A stretch of DNA of 64,000 bases from Pseudomonadota bacterium (GCA_023391095.1 JAEWBN010000016.1:1-64000), one strand, 5' to 3'. Counted from the stretch's first letter, positions 9,490-19,376 are shown. Notes: generated by a model not told the origin, from the letters alone. Translations and numbers: made by a program.

Positions 9490-11047
9490 CCCGGCGCTCA
9501 AGGACAAGCCGCTGGCGCTTTATGAGCATATCAAGGGGGGATTGCGCCTCGCCGCGCTCGATCCGCAACTGATGCGGGAAGGGCTGCGCGTCGGGCAGAA
9601 CCTTGCCGATGCCAGGGCCATCCGGCCCGACATGGTCGTCGAGGAGATGGACCGACCCGCCCTCACCGCAGCCTTCGAGGCCTTTGCCGACTGGCATTCC
9701 AATGCCAGCCCCCTGGTCGCTGTTCTCACGGACATGGCGCCGTTTGGCGATCTGGTGCTCGATATTACAGGGGTGGATCACCTCTTTGGGGGCGAGGCCG
9801 CCATGCTGCGGCTCCTGCTCACCCGGTTGCGCAAGCTGGGCTATCGGGTGGCCGGAGCCATCGCGCCCACCATTGGCGCGGCCTGGGCCGTCAGCCATTT
9901 CGACCGCAGCCGGATCGTTTCGGCAGAGGCACTCGACACCACGCTCGATGCCCTGCCGGTGCATGGCCTGCGTCTCAGCGACAAGCAGGTGTCCGACCTT
10001 GCCCAGATGGGGCTCACGACGATTGGTCAGTTGCGTCAGCGGCCGCGAAAGCCCTTGCAGGCCCGGTTCGGCCTGTCGCTTCTCACCCGGCTCGATCAGG
10101 CTTTCGGGCAGATCGCGGAAAAGCTGACGCCGCGCTTGCCGCTGGTGGACCATGTCGTCGAAAGGCGGCTGGCGGAGCCGATCAGCCTCATGGACGATGT
10201 GCTTCTGGTCATGGCCGATCTGGCCCAAGCACTTTCCCAGATGCTGGAAGCAGCGGGGCTGGGCGCGCAAAGCTTTCATCTTTTTCTCTATCGGGTCGAC
10301 CACAAGGTCATGACGCTGTCGCTCAATGCGGCGCGGGTCACGCGGGACCCAGATCATATTGCCGAGCTGTTCCGCCACCGGGCGCAAAGGCTTGAAGCCG
10401 AATACGATCCTGGCTTCGGCATCGACATGGTGCGGCTGGCCGCCTCCAGCATCGAGGACCTCGACGCCCAGCAGATCGGGGCTTTTTCGATCGAAAACGG
10501 GCTCGAAGATATTGACCGGCTCAATGACCGGCTGGCGAGCCGGCTGGGGCCGATGGCCGTGCTCAAGTCCCAGCCGGTGGCCTCGCATCTCCCCGAAAGG
10601 GCGGTTCGGCTGGTGCCGGCCCTGGCGGCCCAGACGCCATCACTTACCCCACCGCCATTGCGCCGCCCGCTGCGTCTTCTTCCGGCGCCGGAGCGCATCA
10701 CCGTCATGGCTGAAGTGCCCGATGGCCTGCCCGCCCGCATGGAATGGCGGCGGCAAAGCTATCGGCTGGTCAAGGGCGAGGGGCCCGAACGGCTGGGCGC
10801 GGAATGGTGGCGCACCGGGCAGCGCCTCAAGCTGGTCGAGCCACCCAAGCCCAAGCCAGCCGAGCCGGGTGAGACACCCAAGCCGCCGCCTTACATCCCC
10901 GACCTTGTGCTGTTCGAGCCCGATGCGGCCACGCGAGATTATTACGTGGTCGAAGATCAGGACGGGCACCGCTTCTGGGTGTTCCGGCAGGGGTTTTATT
11001 CGAGCGGCAAGCAGCCGGTCTGGTATCTGCATGGGCTCTTCGCATGA
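9377..11047 (+). CDS. imuB: ImuB, Y-family polymerase-like protein (probably non-catalytic)
   Basis: A 556-residue Y-family DNA polymerase homolog. The usual catalytic start DxxAFFAS is replaced by LNLPFWATDYRKR, so the first metal-binding Asp is missing, as known for ImuB. LDITGVDHLFGGE corresponds to the palm region. ImuB links the beta clamp and DnaE2. The C-terminus ends PVWYLHGLFA, the typical ImuB tail. The ATG at 9377 is chosen because homology begins shortly after; it lies inside imuA in another frame. Its stop overlaps the dnaE2 start as ATGA, suggesting coupled translation. Confidence 0.93.
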   Translation: MVLQSSPNPSLLGGSLPARRFLVLNLPFWATDYRKRADPALKDKPLALYEHIKGGLRLAALDPQLMREGLRVGQNLADARAIRPDMVVEEMDRPALTAAFEAFADWHSNASPLVAVLTDMAPFGDLVLDITGVDHLFGGEAAMLRLLLTRLRKLGYRVAGAIAPTIGAAWAVSHFDRSRIVSAEALDTTLDALPVHGLRLSDKQVSDLAQMGLTTIGQLRQRPRKPLQARFGLSLLTRLDQAFGQIAEKLTPRLPLVDHVVERRLAEPISLMDDVLLVMADLAQALSQMLEAAGLGAQSFHLFLYRVDHKVMTLSLNAARVTRDPDHIAELFRHRAQRLEAEYDPGFGIDMVRLAASSIEDLDAQQIGAFSIENGLEDIDRLNDRLASRLGPMAVLKSQPVASHLPERAVRLVPALAAQTPSLTPPPLRRPLRLLPAPERITVMAEVPDGLPARMEWRRQSYRLVKGEGPERLGAEWWRTGQRLKLVEPPKPKPAEPGETPKPPPYIPDLVLFEPDAATRDYYVVEDQDGHRFWVFRQGFYSSGKQPVWYLHGLFA

Positions 11048-14000
11048 ATGATATGCTGCAAACGGAGCCGCCCCCGGTCGTCCTCGCCCCGCCCTATTAT
11101 GCGGAGCTCGTGACAACCAGTAATTTCTCCTTCCTGCGTGGCGGTTCCCATCCTGAAGAGCTGGTGGCCCATGCCATGGCCATGGGCATGACGGCGCTTG
11201 GGCTATGCGACCGCAACAGCTTTGCCGGCGTGGTGCGTGGCTATGTGGCAGCGCGCGACAACAAGGAGCGCAGTCCCGATTTTCGCTACCTTGCCGGCGT
11301 GCGCCTCGCCTTTGCCGATGGCACGCCTGACATCATCGCCTATCCCACCGACCGGCTTGCGTATGGCCGGCTCTGCAAGCTTCTCACCATCGGCAACAAA
11401 AGGGGCGAGAAGGGCAATCCGACGCTGTTTCTCAGCGATCTCTTCGGCGCCAGCGCGCCGGTTTCGCAGACCGAACAGGGGCCGATCGAGGATTTTTCCC
11501 AAGGCCAGCTTTTCATCCTCATGCCCGATGAAGGCGATTGGGGCCTTACCGAAAAGACGCTGGATGCCTTGAGCCGCGCCGCGCCGCGCCGCGTCTGGGT
11601 GGCCGGCGTGCCGCGCTTTGATGGGCAGGACCGGGCCCGCCTCAACCGGGTTTCGGCGCTGGCCATGCGCCATGGCGCATCCATGATCGCCAGCAATGAT
11701 GCCCGCTACCACCAGGCCGACCGCAGCGTCGTGCTCGATGTGGTGACCTGCATCCGCGAGCATGTGACGCTTGAAAATGCGGGCTTTCGCCTTGCCGCCA
11801 ATGCCGAGCGTTGCCTCAAACTCCCGGAAGAAATGGCGCGGCTTTTCGTCGAACATCCCGATGCCATTGCCCAGACGCAGGCCTTTATCAAAAAGATCGA
11901 TTTCTGCCTCAGCCAGCTCAAATACAATTACCCCGAAGAGACGGTGGGCAATGGCGAAACGGCCCAGCAAACGCTGGAAAGGCTGACCTGGGCGGGGGCG
12001 GCAAAGCGGTACCCTCATGGGGTGAGCGACGCGATCAAACGCAGTCTATGGAGCGAGCTCTGCCTCATCGCCTACAAGGCCTATGCGGCCTATTTCCTCA
12101 CCGTGCATGACATTGTCGTTTTTGCCCGCGAGGAGCGCAAAATCCTCTGTCAGGGGCGCGGCTCGGCGGCCAATTCGGCGGTCTGCTTTTGCCTCGGGAT
12201 CACCGAGGTCGACCCGGCCCAGGCCAAGCTGGTCTTTGGCCGCTTCATCTCCACCGAGCGCGACGAGCCGCCCGATATCGACGTCGATTTCGAGCATGAA
12301 CGGCGCGAGGAGGTGATGCAGTATGTCTACCAGAAATATGGCGGACGCCGGACCGGCCTCACTGCCAATGTCATCACCTATCGCTCCAAGGGCGCCATCC
12401 GTGAAACCGCCAAGGCCTTTGGCGTGTCCGACGATGTGGTGGCCGCCTTCAACCAGCTCCATTGGGGCTGGGGCAGTTCACTCGACCTCAGCGATCTCCA
12501 GCGCATCGGGCTCAACCCGGACGATCCGGTGCTGGCGCAGATGTTCGAGGTCATCAAGGTTTTGCGCGGCTTTCCGCGCCATCTCAGCCAGCATGTGGGC
12601 GGCTTCGTCATCACCCGCGATTCGCTTGAAAGCCTTGTGCCCATAGGCCAGTCCGCCATGGATAGCCGCGCCATCATCGAATGGAACAAGGACGATATCG
12701 ACGCGCTGGGGATTTTGAAGGTCGATATCTTGGCGCTGGGTATGCTGAGCTGCCTGCGCCGGTCCTTCGAGCTTTTGCAGATGCATTATGGCAAGAGCTA
12801 CCGGTTGGTCGACCTTCTCGCCGAGGAGGTGGGCGAGGGCCCGATGGACAAGACGCGGGTCTATGCCATGATCCAGCGGGCCGATACGCTGGGTGTGTTC
12901 CAGATCGAAAGCCGGGCGCAGATGACCATGCTGCCCCGCCTCAAGCCCCGGCAATTCTACGATCTCATCGTCGAGGTCGCCATTGTCCGGCCGGGGCCGA
13001 TCCAGGGCGACATGGTCCATCCTTATTTGCGGCGGCGGCAGGGGCTGGAGCCGGTCGTTTATCCCAGCCCGGCGCTGAGGGATGTGCTGGAACGCACCCT
13101 GGGTATTCCGCTCTTTCAGGAACAGGCCATGCAGATCGCCATTGTCGGGGCGGGTTTTTCGGCCGGCAAGGCTGACCAGTTGCGCCGTGCCATGGCGGCT
13201 TGGCGGCGCACGGGAAAAATGGCCCAGTTCAGCGAAGACTTCATCATGGGCATGATCAACAATGGCTATACGCCTGAATTTGCCAAGCAGAGCTTTGCCC
13301 AGATCCAGGGCTTTGCCGAATATGGCTTTCCGGAAAGCCATGCAGCCAGTTTCGCGCTGCTGGTCTATGCGTCCTGCTGGTTCAAGTGCCACTATCCCGA
13401 TGTGTTTGCCTGTGCGCTGCTCAATTCGCAGCCCATGGGCTTTTATGCCCCCAGCCAGATCGTGCGCGATGCAAGGGAGCATGGGGTGTCCGTGCTCGAG
13501 GCCGACGTCAACCGCTCCGATCTCGAATGTGTCCTCGAGCGTGATGAGACGCGCCGGGTTGCCGACCATATCTGGCCGCGCCATGCCGATATGGCTGATG
13601 ATATTCTTTCAACGCGGGCCGTACGGCTTGGCCTCAGCTTTGTCGAGGGACTGCCCGAGGTCGACATCAACCGCATCGTGGCGCGGCGCGGCGCGGGCTA
13701 CACCTCCGTGCGCGAACTCTGGCTGCGCACCGGGGTGCCCATTGCCAGCCTTGAAAAGCTGGCGCGGGCCGATGCCTTTGCCTCCATGGGGCTCAACCGG
13801 CGCGAAGCGCTCTGGGCGGTTCGCGGCCTTGTGGGCACGCATGGCGCCGAGACGCTGCCGCTCTTTGCCGCTGCCGGGCCACCGGTCGACGCTGTGCCCG
13901 AAGAGCCGGCCGGTCTGCCGCTGATGGCACCGGGGGAAGAGGTGATTCACGACTATTCGACCCTCTCGCTCTCGCTCAAGGGACATCCGGTGCAGTTCCT

Positions 14001-14487
14001 CCGACCCATGCTGATCGAGCGCGGCACGACGCGGGCAGAAAACCTCGCCAGTGTGCCGCAGGATGTGATTGTCGAAGTGGCCGGGCTGGTGCTGGTGCGT
14101 CAGCGTCCGGGCACGGCCAGCGGGGTGATCTTTGCCACGCTCGAAGACGAGACCGGCGTCGCCAATGTCGTCGTCTGGCCCAAACTGTTCGAGGATGATC
14201 GCCTGCGCAAGATCCTGCTCTCAAGCCGCATGCTGGCGGTGCGCGGCAAGGTGCAGTCCGGCCACGGCGTTATCCACGTCATCGCCCAGGACATGGAAGA
14301 TCTGACGCCACATCTGCTCGATCTCTCCCACGGGAAGGACATCGGCGAGCGCATTCTGGCCCGTGCCGACGAGGGCAAGTCAGGGCCCGACCGTCCGGAA
14401 AGCCGCAATCGGGATGCCTTGCGTGAAATCGAACTGGCGCGCCGCCGCGCTTATGCCGCCCTGCCGGGCGGGCGTAATTTCCACTAG
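11044..14487 (+). CDS. dnaE2: DnaE2 (ImuC), error-prone DNA polymerase III alpha subunit
   Basis: A 1147-residue C-family polymerase that performs the translesion synthesis of the SOS cassette. The N-terminal PHP domain starts YAELVTTSNFSFLRGGSHPEEL. The catalytic metal site PDIDVDFEHERRE is near residues 410-422, and GRGSAANSAVCF precedes it. A helix-hairpin-helix region and an OB fold (residues about 1010-1090) follow. DnaE2 proteins are shorter than replicative DnaE1, as here. Translation is probably coupled to imuB. The stop shares a CTAG with the convergent pterin dehydratase. Confidence 0.96.
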   Translation: MNDMLQTEPPPVVLAPPYYAELVTTSNFSFLRGGSHPEELVAHAMAMGMTALGLCDRNSFAGVVRGYVAARDNKERSPDFRYLAGVRLAFADGTPDIIAYPTDRLAYGRLCKLLTIGNKRGEKGNPTLFLSDLFGASAPVSQTEQGPIEDFSQGQLFILMPDEGDWGLTEKTLDALSRAAPRRVWVAGVPRFDGQDRARLNRVSALAMRHGASMIASNDARYHQADRSVVLDVVTCIREHVTLENAGFRLAANAERCLKLPEEMARLFVEHPDAIAQTQAFIKKIDFCLSQLKYNYPEETVGNGETAQQTLERLTWAGAAKRYPHGVSDAIKRSLWSELCLIAYKAYAAYFLTVHDIVVFAREERKILCQGRGSAANSAVCFCLGITEVDPAQAKLVFGRFISTERDEPPDIDVDFEHERREEVMQYVYQKYGGRRTGLTANVITYRSKGAIRETAKAFGVSDDVVAAFNQLHWGWGSSLDLSDLQRIGLNPDDPVLAQMFEVIKVLRGFPRHLSQHVGGFVITRDSLESLVPIGQSAMDSRAIIEWNKDDIDALGILKVDILALGMLSCLRRSFELLQMHYGKSYRLVDLLAEEVGEGPMDKTRVYAMIQRADTLGVFQIESRAQMTMLPRLKPRQFYDLIVEVAIVRPGPIQGDMVHPYLRRRQGLEPVVYPSPALRDVLERTLGIPLFQEQAMQIAIVGAGFSAGKADQLRRAMAAWRRTGKMAQFSEDFIMGMINNGYTPEFAKQSFAQIQGFAEYGFPESHAASFALLVYASCWFKCHYPDVFACALLNSQPMGFYAPSQIVRDAREHGVSVLEADVNRSDLECVLERDETRRVADHIWPRHADMADDILSTRAVRLGLSFVEGLPEVDINRIVARRGAGYTSVRELWLRTGVPIASLEKLARADAFASMGLNRREALWAVRGLVGTHGAETLPLFAAAGPPVDAVPEEPAGLPLMAPGEEVIHDYSTLSLSLKGHPVQFLRPMLIERGTTRAENLASVPQDVIVEVAGLVLVRQRPGTASGVIFATLEDETGVANVVVWPKLFEDDRLRKILLSSRMLAVRGKVQSGHGVIHVIAQDMEDLTPHLLDLSHGKDIGERILARADEGKSGPDRPESRNRDALREIELARRRAYAALPGGRNFH

Positions 14488-14768
14488 GCCAGAAGCGCGT
14501 CGATCCTTCCGGCGAGGTCCACGTCCTTCGCCGTGACCCCACCGGCGTCGTGGGTGGTGAGCACGATCTGAACCTTGGAATAGGTGTTGGACCATTCTGG
14601 GTGATGGTCTGCCGCTTCGACCAGCAGCGCCACCCGCGTCATGAAGCCAAAGGCCTCCGAGAAATCCTTGAAGGCAAAGTCGCGCCTTATGGCATTGTCG
14701 GCAAAGGTCCAGCCGGCCAGCTTTGCCAGGGCAGCGTCCCGCGCCGCATCGCTCAATTGTTCAGCCAT
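14484..14768 (-). CDS. phhB: 4a-hydroxytetrahydrobiopterin dehydratase (PCD)
   Basis: A 94-residue pterin-4a-carbinolamine dehydratase. The active-site block EAADHHPEWSNTYSKVQIVL followed by TTHDAGGVTAKDVDLA is complete, with the His pair and the Asp. It recycles the pterin cofactor of aromatic amino acid hydroxylases, or acts in related pterin chemistry. No phenylalanine hydroxylase is in the window, so its partner is unknown. It converges on dnaE2 with a 4-base overlap. Confidence 0.95.
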   Translation of the reverse strand: MAEQLSDAARDAALAKLAGWTFADNAIRRDFAFKDFSEAFGFMTRVALLVEAADHHPEWSNTYSKVQIVLTTHDAGGVTAKDVDLAGRIDALLA

Positions 14769-14847
14769 GTCATCGCTCCGCTCGTTGCGTCACAAGGACA
14801 ACGCATGAAACGGAGGAAGGCAACAGACCGGTGCAAGAGAAGGGAAG

Positions 14848-14923
14848 TGGTGCCGCAGAAGGGACTCGAACCCCCGACCCCATCATTACGAATGACGTGC
14901 TCTACCAACTGAGCTACTGCGGC
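14848..14923 (-). tRNA. tRNA-Thr, anticodon CGT
   Basis: On the minus strand the acceptor arm GCCGCAG pairs with CTGCGGC, the D-arm reads GCTC...GAGC, the anticodon loop is TTCGTAA (anticodon CGT, reads ACG) and the T-arm carries GGTTCGAGTCC. The CCA end is encoded (14848-14850). All arms fold; 76 bases including CCA. Confidence 0.97.
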
Positions 14924-14959
14924 ACAGGCGGGGCGAACCCCGTCTGGATGGGCGGTCTT

Positions 14960-16333
14960 TTACTGATCGTTTCCGGCTGGCGCAAGGGGCAAGGCGGGCG
15001 TGGCGGTGACAAGCGCCGGCGTATCGCTTCCGGCCAGCGCGGGGCGGGTGGTGGTGGCCACCGGAACGCGCCATTCGAAGGCGTCGAGACGCCCGGTTAC
15101 CGGAGAGACCGGCTCCCATTCGTCGCTTACGATGCCATCGGCGGTCCAGGCCGGATCGCGCGGCGCGCGGACCGCGCGGGCCAGCCATTCGCGGGCCTTG
15201 CCCTGGTCGCCATTCTCGCCTTCCTCGATCTCTGCCATGAGGCTGGCTACGCCCTGTGTGGCGTCGGCTCCGGAAAAGGGCTGCAGCGCTTCACGCGCCA
15301 GCGCCCAGTCATAGGCGTCGATGGCAGCACGGGCGAGCGCCATGGCCGCGGCCCGATGGGGCGGGGGCAGGTCGATGATCTCGCGCACCCGCTTGAGCCG
15401 CTCCACGGCCGAGGCTCCGGGCTGGGAATGGGCATAAAGGGCGGCACTGTCGGGGTGGCCGGTGGCCCGCCAGATGCGTCGCAGCAGGCTCTGCGCCTTC
15501 CGGCTCTCGCCGCGATTGACATAGATGCGCGCGGCAATGGTGGCGGCCGGCACAAAATCGGGCAGGAGTTTCAGCGCCGTCAGCGCATGTTCTAGTGCCG
15601 CATTGGGGGACTGGGTCTGGCTTTCGCGCGCCCGCGCGGTTTCGATCACGGCCTGGCGGCGGCGCTTTCTGGCCTTGGCTTCCCGGCTATGAGCCGGCTC
15701 GGCATTGACCATGGCCACGGCTTCGGCCCACTGGCCGCGCCGGGCAAGGTCGTCGAACACAGCTTCGCTGGCCCAGGCCACCTCGGGCGCCAGCGCCATG
15801 GCCTTCCGGGCAAAGGTCAGCGCCGCTTCAGGCCGGTTCTGCGCCCGCGCCTGGTCGTAAAGGCCGGTCAGGGCTGCCACGGCGGTCTTTTCGCTGGCAA
15901 TCAGCACCCGATAATGCTCGCGCGCGGCGGCCATGTCGCCCAGCGCCAGATCGGCACGGGCTTCCAGAAGCCGAGCGGCACCGCTGCCGGGCAGGCGGGC
16001 CTGAGCCTCGCGCGCCATGGTGCGGGCCCGCGCCGCATCCCCGGCCTGAAGGGCAATAACGGCATCGGACAGGGCTTCGATACCCTGTTCGCGTTTCCTG
16101 GCGGCCCGCCGCCGCGCCAAGATCCGGGGCGCAGTGATGATGCGGCGCACTACGGCCCAGAGGGCAATGACCAGGGCCGCCGCGATCAACAAAATGACGA
16201 GCGCAGTGCCGAGGCGTGGCTGCATCCTTTGCCCGGCCACTTCCAGAACCAGCGTGCCGGGCAGGGAAATCACCCAAGCGGCCAGAGCTGCCACCACCAG
16301 GCTGCCGATGATCCAGGACGCGAGGCGGATCAT
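14960..16333 (-). CDS. hemY: HemY-like TPR membrane protein
   Basis: A 457-residue protein of the proteobacterial HemY family (not the protoporphyrinogen oxidase of the same name). Two N-terminal membrane helices (about residues 4-24 and 42-62) precede a basic segment and a long helical TPR-like region. The N-terminal HemY domain includes LVLEVAGQRMQPRLGTALVILLIAAALVIALW. It ends with a Pro-rich tail. It is the last gene of hemC-hemD-(mitofilin-like)-hemY and overlaps its upstream neighbour by 4 bases. Its exact role in heme synthesis is unproven. Confidence 0.88.
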   Translation of the reverse strand: MIRLASWIIGSLVVAALAAWVISLPGTLVLEVAGQRMQPRLGTALVILLIAAALVIALWAVVRRIITAPRILARRRAARKREQGIEALSDAVIALQAGDAARARTMAREAQARLPGSGAARLLEARADLALGDMAAAREHYRVLIASEKTAVAALTGLYDQARAQNRPEAALTFARKAMALAPEVAWASEAVFDDLARRGQWAEAVAMVNAEPAHSREAKARKRRRQAVIETARARESQTQSPNAALEHALTALKLLPDFVPAATIAARIYVNRGESRKAQSLLRRIWRATGHPDSAALYAHSQPGASAVERLKRVREIIDLPPPHRAAAMALARAAIDAYDWALAREALQPFSGADATQGVASLMAEIEEGENGDQGKAREWLARAVRAPRDPAWTADGIVSDEWEPVSPVTGRLDAFEWRVPVATTTRPALAGSDTPALVTATPALPLAPAGNDQ

Positions 16334-17631
16334 TCGGCGCTCTCCTGTGCGAGTGCCTGGGCCCGTAGGTCGTCAAGGAAGCTGCCTGCGGCGGCGAGGG
16401 CGGCGATGTCGTCGGCAACCGGGCCTGCCGCATTGCGCATGGGCTCGGGCAGGCTCTCGATCTCGGCCTGGGCGGCGGAAAAATCGCGACGCGCCAGAGC
16501 GGCCTCGAGGCGGGCAATGGTTGCTTCGGGTGTATCGCCATCCGCAGGTTCGGCCGGGCGCATGGCGATGACGCCCCGGAACCAGTCCGCCGTGGCTGCC
16601 TGCCAGTCGCCATCGGCCGAAAGCGGGCGCCCCGCCAGCATGTCGGGCACCAGAGCCTGGGTGCGGCGCGCGACGTCATCGGGCCGCGGCAAGCCCTGGT
16701 CGGCATGGTCTGCGAGCGCGGGCGGAATGGCGGCATCGGGCTGGGCCTGGCGCAGCGCGGCAAGCGCATCGTCATAGGGACGCCCAGCGGCAAAGGCGCT
16801 TTCAAGGCCCGAAAAGATCAGCGGCAGCCGCGCCAGTTCGGCGCCTGTATCGGCGGCGGCACCAGCCTGATCGGCAAGGCTTGCGACCTGCGTCTCGGTT
16901 TGTCCTAGGCGTGCCGCGTTTGCAGCCGTTTCTTGCTGCACGGCTTCGAGGGCGGTGCGCAGGGCCGCAAGGTCGGCATTGATCTCGGAGAGGTCCACCG
17001 GCGCTGCCGTTGCCGGCGCGGCGGCCAGTTCTTCCAGCCGGGCGGCCAGTTCGTCGATCCTCGCGTCGATTGCCGAAGTGTCGAGTGCGGCAGTGGCGGG
17101 CGCTACAGGCTCAGGCAATTCATCAAGCGTGGTTTCAAGGCCGCCGACGCGGTTATTAAGCGCTAGAAGTTCGGCCTGCACGGTGCTGGTCACCGTCTGC
17201 AGTTCGGGAATGGCGCTGGCCACCTCGGCCACCCGCGGATCGGCCGGGGCGGGCTGCGGCGGCTGGGCGGGCCAGAGGCCGAAAAAGGCCAGGCCATAGG
17301 CGGCCGCAAGGCCCAGGGCACCGCCACCGAGGGCGGCCGGCCAGGTGCTCCGCCCTGCCGGTTTCTCCGTCACTGGCGCCGGCTTGGGGCGAGGCGGCGG
17401 GGTGGTAGCGCTCTTGGGCGCGTCGGTGCGGGAGGCGGCGGGCTTGTCGCCCGGTTTACCAGCCAACTTTTCCTCCGGCTTGGCATTCGTGACCGGACGG
17501 GCGCTGCCCTCGAGCACAGGCGGCTTGACCGGCCCGCTCTTGCCCGCGCCGGCAGGATCGGACTTCAGCGCATCATTGGGCACATCCTTGGACATGTCCT
17601 TGGGCGTCTCCTTGCCGGGGGCGTCAGCCAT
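16330..17631 (-). CDS. COG4223-type mitofilin-like membrane protein
   Basis: A 433-residue protein with a Lys/Pro-rich cytoplasmic N-terminus (about 95 residues), one membrane helix near residues 98-118 (ALGGGALGLAAAYGLAFFGL), a long coiled coil to about residue 240, and a C-terminal helical part. This architecture and its place between hemD and hemY match the alphaproteobacterial mitofilin-like family, related to the MICOS subunit Mic60 and thought to shape membranes. It is sometimes annotated as HemX-like. The coiled coil is Ala/Glu-rich and low in complexity. Confidence 0.82.
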   Translation of the reverse strand: MADAPGKETPKDMSKDVPNDALKSDPAGAGKSGPVKPPVLEGSARPVTNAKPEEKLAGKPGDKPAASRTDAPKSATTPPPRPKPAPVTEKPAGRSTWPAALGGGALGLAAAYGLAFFGLWPAQPPQPAPADPRVAEVASAIPELQTVTSTVQAELLALNNRVGGLETTLDELPEPVAPATAALDTSAIDARIDELAARLEELAAAPATAAPVDLSEINADLAALRTALEAVQQETAANAARLGQTETQVASLADQAGAAADTGAELARLPLIFSGLESAFAAGRPYDDALAALRQAQPDAAIPPALADHADQGLPRPDDVARRTQALVPDMLAGRPLSADGDWQAATADWFRGVIAMRPAEPADGDTPEATIARLEAALARRDFSAAQAEIESLPEPMRNAAGPVADDIAALAAAGSFLDDLRAQALAQESAE

Positions 17632-17655
17632 GTGCCGTTCTCCTCAATGTTCCAA

Positions 17656-18381
17656 TCATGGCGCAGTTTGCTCGCGGGCAAAAGCCAGCGCCAGCGCCAT
17701 CATTGCTTCTTCGCTCGGATGGTCGGCGAGCAGCACCCGGCTGAAATGATTTTCGAACAGGGGCGCTGCGACATTTTCCGACATGCACAAGACCGGCAGC
17801 GTGCGCCGGCGTGCTTCCGGCAGCGGGGCGAGGCTGCAAAAGATTTCAGCGGTGCGGCGGGAATAAAACAGCGCGCCATCGAACTGGCCCTCTGCCAAGG
17901 CCTGGCTCTGCTCGGGGGGCAGGCTCATCTCGGCCACCATTTCATAAACCGGAATGGTCGCCACCATGAGGCCGTGCGGCGCCAGCGAGCGGGCAAGGTC
18001 CCCGCTCAGGTGCTTGCCGGCAGGGTAGAGCACCGGCCCCTCGATACGCGCCAGCGCAATGGCGGTCACGAGGCTCTCGAGCGTGCCATCGGCAGCGCTG
18101 ACCGTTTGAAAACCGAGGAGACGTGCTTCATGCGCCGTCCGGTCGCCCACGGCGAAGAGGGGCTTGTCGCGCATCGCGTCCAGCAGGCCCCGGTCGGCTA
18201 GGGCCCGCAGGGCATTGGTGCTGGTTACGGCCAGGGCCGCAAAGCCTTTGGGGGGCGGCAAGTGCGTGTCGAGCGTCTGCCGGGTCATGACCGGCATGGC
18301 CACTCCTTCGATAGCGAGGGCGGCGAGACGATCAATCGTAGCCTGGGCGTCGGGTTCGGGCCGGGTGACCAGCAAGCGCAT
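17656..18381 (-). CDS. hemD: uroporphyrinogen-III synthase
   Basis: Closes and flips the D ring of hydroxymethylbilane to make uroporphyrinogen III. The 241-residue protein starts MRLLVTRPEPDAQATIDRLA, the usual HemD opening, and has AALAVTSTNALRALADRG, PLFAVGDRTAHEARLLGF and DGALFYSRRTAEIF in the expected positions. The family has low identity but a conserved layout. Its start overlaps the hemC stop by one base (TGATG), so the two are translated together. Confidence 0.92.
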   Translation of the reverse strand: MRLLVTRPEPDAQATIDRLAALAIEGVAMPVMTRQTLDTHLPPPKGFAALAVTSTNALRALADRGLLDAMRDKPLFAVGDRTAHEARLLGFQTVSAADGTLESLVTAIALARIEGPVLYPAGKHLSGDLARSLAPHGLMVATIPVYEMVAEMSLPPEQSQALAEGQFDGALFYSRRTAEIFCSLAPLPEARRRTLPVLCMSENVAAPLFENHFSRVLLADHPSEEAMMALALAFAREQTAP

Positions 18382-19319
18382 CAGAGCCCCCCGATCGTGG
18401 CCCAGTTGGGGCCTGCCTGTGCCAGCAGATCGCGACCGACGCGCTCGCCGAGGTCCCTCGCGTCGCTGCCCGATGCTTCGGCGCGAAAACTGGTCTGGCC
18501 GTCGAGCGAGAGAATTTCCCCGCGCAGCGTCAACATATCCCCATTGCGGCCGCTGAGCGCGCCAACCGGGGTGCGGCAGGAGCCATCGAGCACCGCCAGC
18601 ATGGTCCGCTCGGCGGTGATGGCGGCATGGGTCTGGGCATGGTCGAGCGGAGCGACGATTTCGGCAAAGCGCTGGTCGCCCTCGCGAATGGCAATGCCGA
18701 TGGCGCCCTGGGCCGGGGCGGGCATGAAATTGTCGGTGTCGAGAATGGCCGTGGCGCGATGGGCTTCACCCAGCCGGTTAAGGCCCGCCAGCGCCAGCAG
18801 TGTCGCGTCGGCAACGCCGTCGAGCAGCTTTTGCATGCGCGTATGCACATTGCCGCGGAAGGGCACGATCTGCAGGTCCGGCCGCAAACGCAGGACCTGG
18901 GCGGCGCGGCGGATCGAGGACGTGCCGAAGCGCGCGCCCTCCGGCAGGTGGTCGAGGCTCTTGACGGTAACCGAGAGGAAGGCGTCGCTGATATCCTCGC
19001 GTTCGAGAAAGGCGGCCAGCGCCATGCCGGGGGGAAGGCCGGTGGCTACGTCCTTGCTCGAATGCACGCCGATATCGATCGTCCCGGCCAGCAGCGCCTC
19101 GTCGATCTCCTTGGTGAAGACGCCCTTGCCGCCAATATCGGAGAGCGTGGTATTTTCAGATTGGCTGCGGTCCCCGCCGGTCGAGAAGACCTCGATGGCA
19201 ATGTCGTCCTCGGCCACGCCGTGGGCATTGGCCAGCAATTGCCGGACCAACCGCGCCTGGGCAAGGGCGAGCGGACTTCCGCGTGTTCCGATCCGGGCGA
19301 AGGGGGTGGGCGATTGCAT
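18381..19319 (-). CDS. hemC: hydroxymethylbilane synthase (porphobilinogen deaminase)
   Basis: Joins four porphobilinogens to hydroxymethylbilane. The protein is 312 residues, normal for the family. The dipyrromethane cofactor cysteine is Cys248 in LDGSCRTPVGAL. Other signatures are RIGTRGSPLALAQA at the start, GVHSSKDVATGLP, and GTSSIRRAAQ with the substrate-binding arginines. The ATG at 19319 is chosen since homology starts six residues later; a much longer in-frame extension overlaps tsaD and is not real. It is divergent from tsaD with under 60 bases between starts, so the two promoters overlap. Confidence 0.97.
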   Translation of the reverse strand: MQSPTPFARIGTRGSPLALAQARLVRQLLANAHGVAEDDIAIEVFSTGGDRSQSENTTLSDIGGKGVFTKEIDEALLAGTIDIGVHSSKDVATGLPPGMALAAFLEREDISDAFLSVTVKSLDHLPEGARFGTSSIRRAAQVLRLRPDLQIVPFRGNVHTRMQKLLDGVADATLLALAGLNRLGEAHRATAILDTDNFMPAPAQGAIGIAIREGDQRFAEIVAPLDHAQTHAAITAERTMLAVLDGSCRTPVGALSGRNGDMLTLRGEILSLDGQTSFRAEASGSDARDLGERVGRDLLAQAGPNWATIGGL

Positions 19320-19376
19320 GTCCGGGCGGTCCTGGTGTAGGCGATAGGCTCGTTGATCGGAGTAGACCAGTTCGTC

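Noticed and set aside
9191..10588. 465-residue minus-strand frame opposite imuB
   Set aside because: Low-complexity His/Gln/Gly/Arg text typical of antisense frames; imuB is certain.
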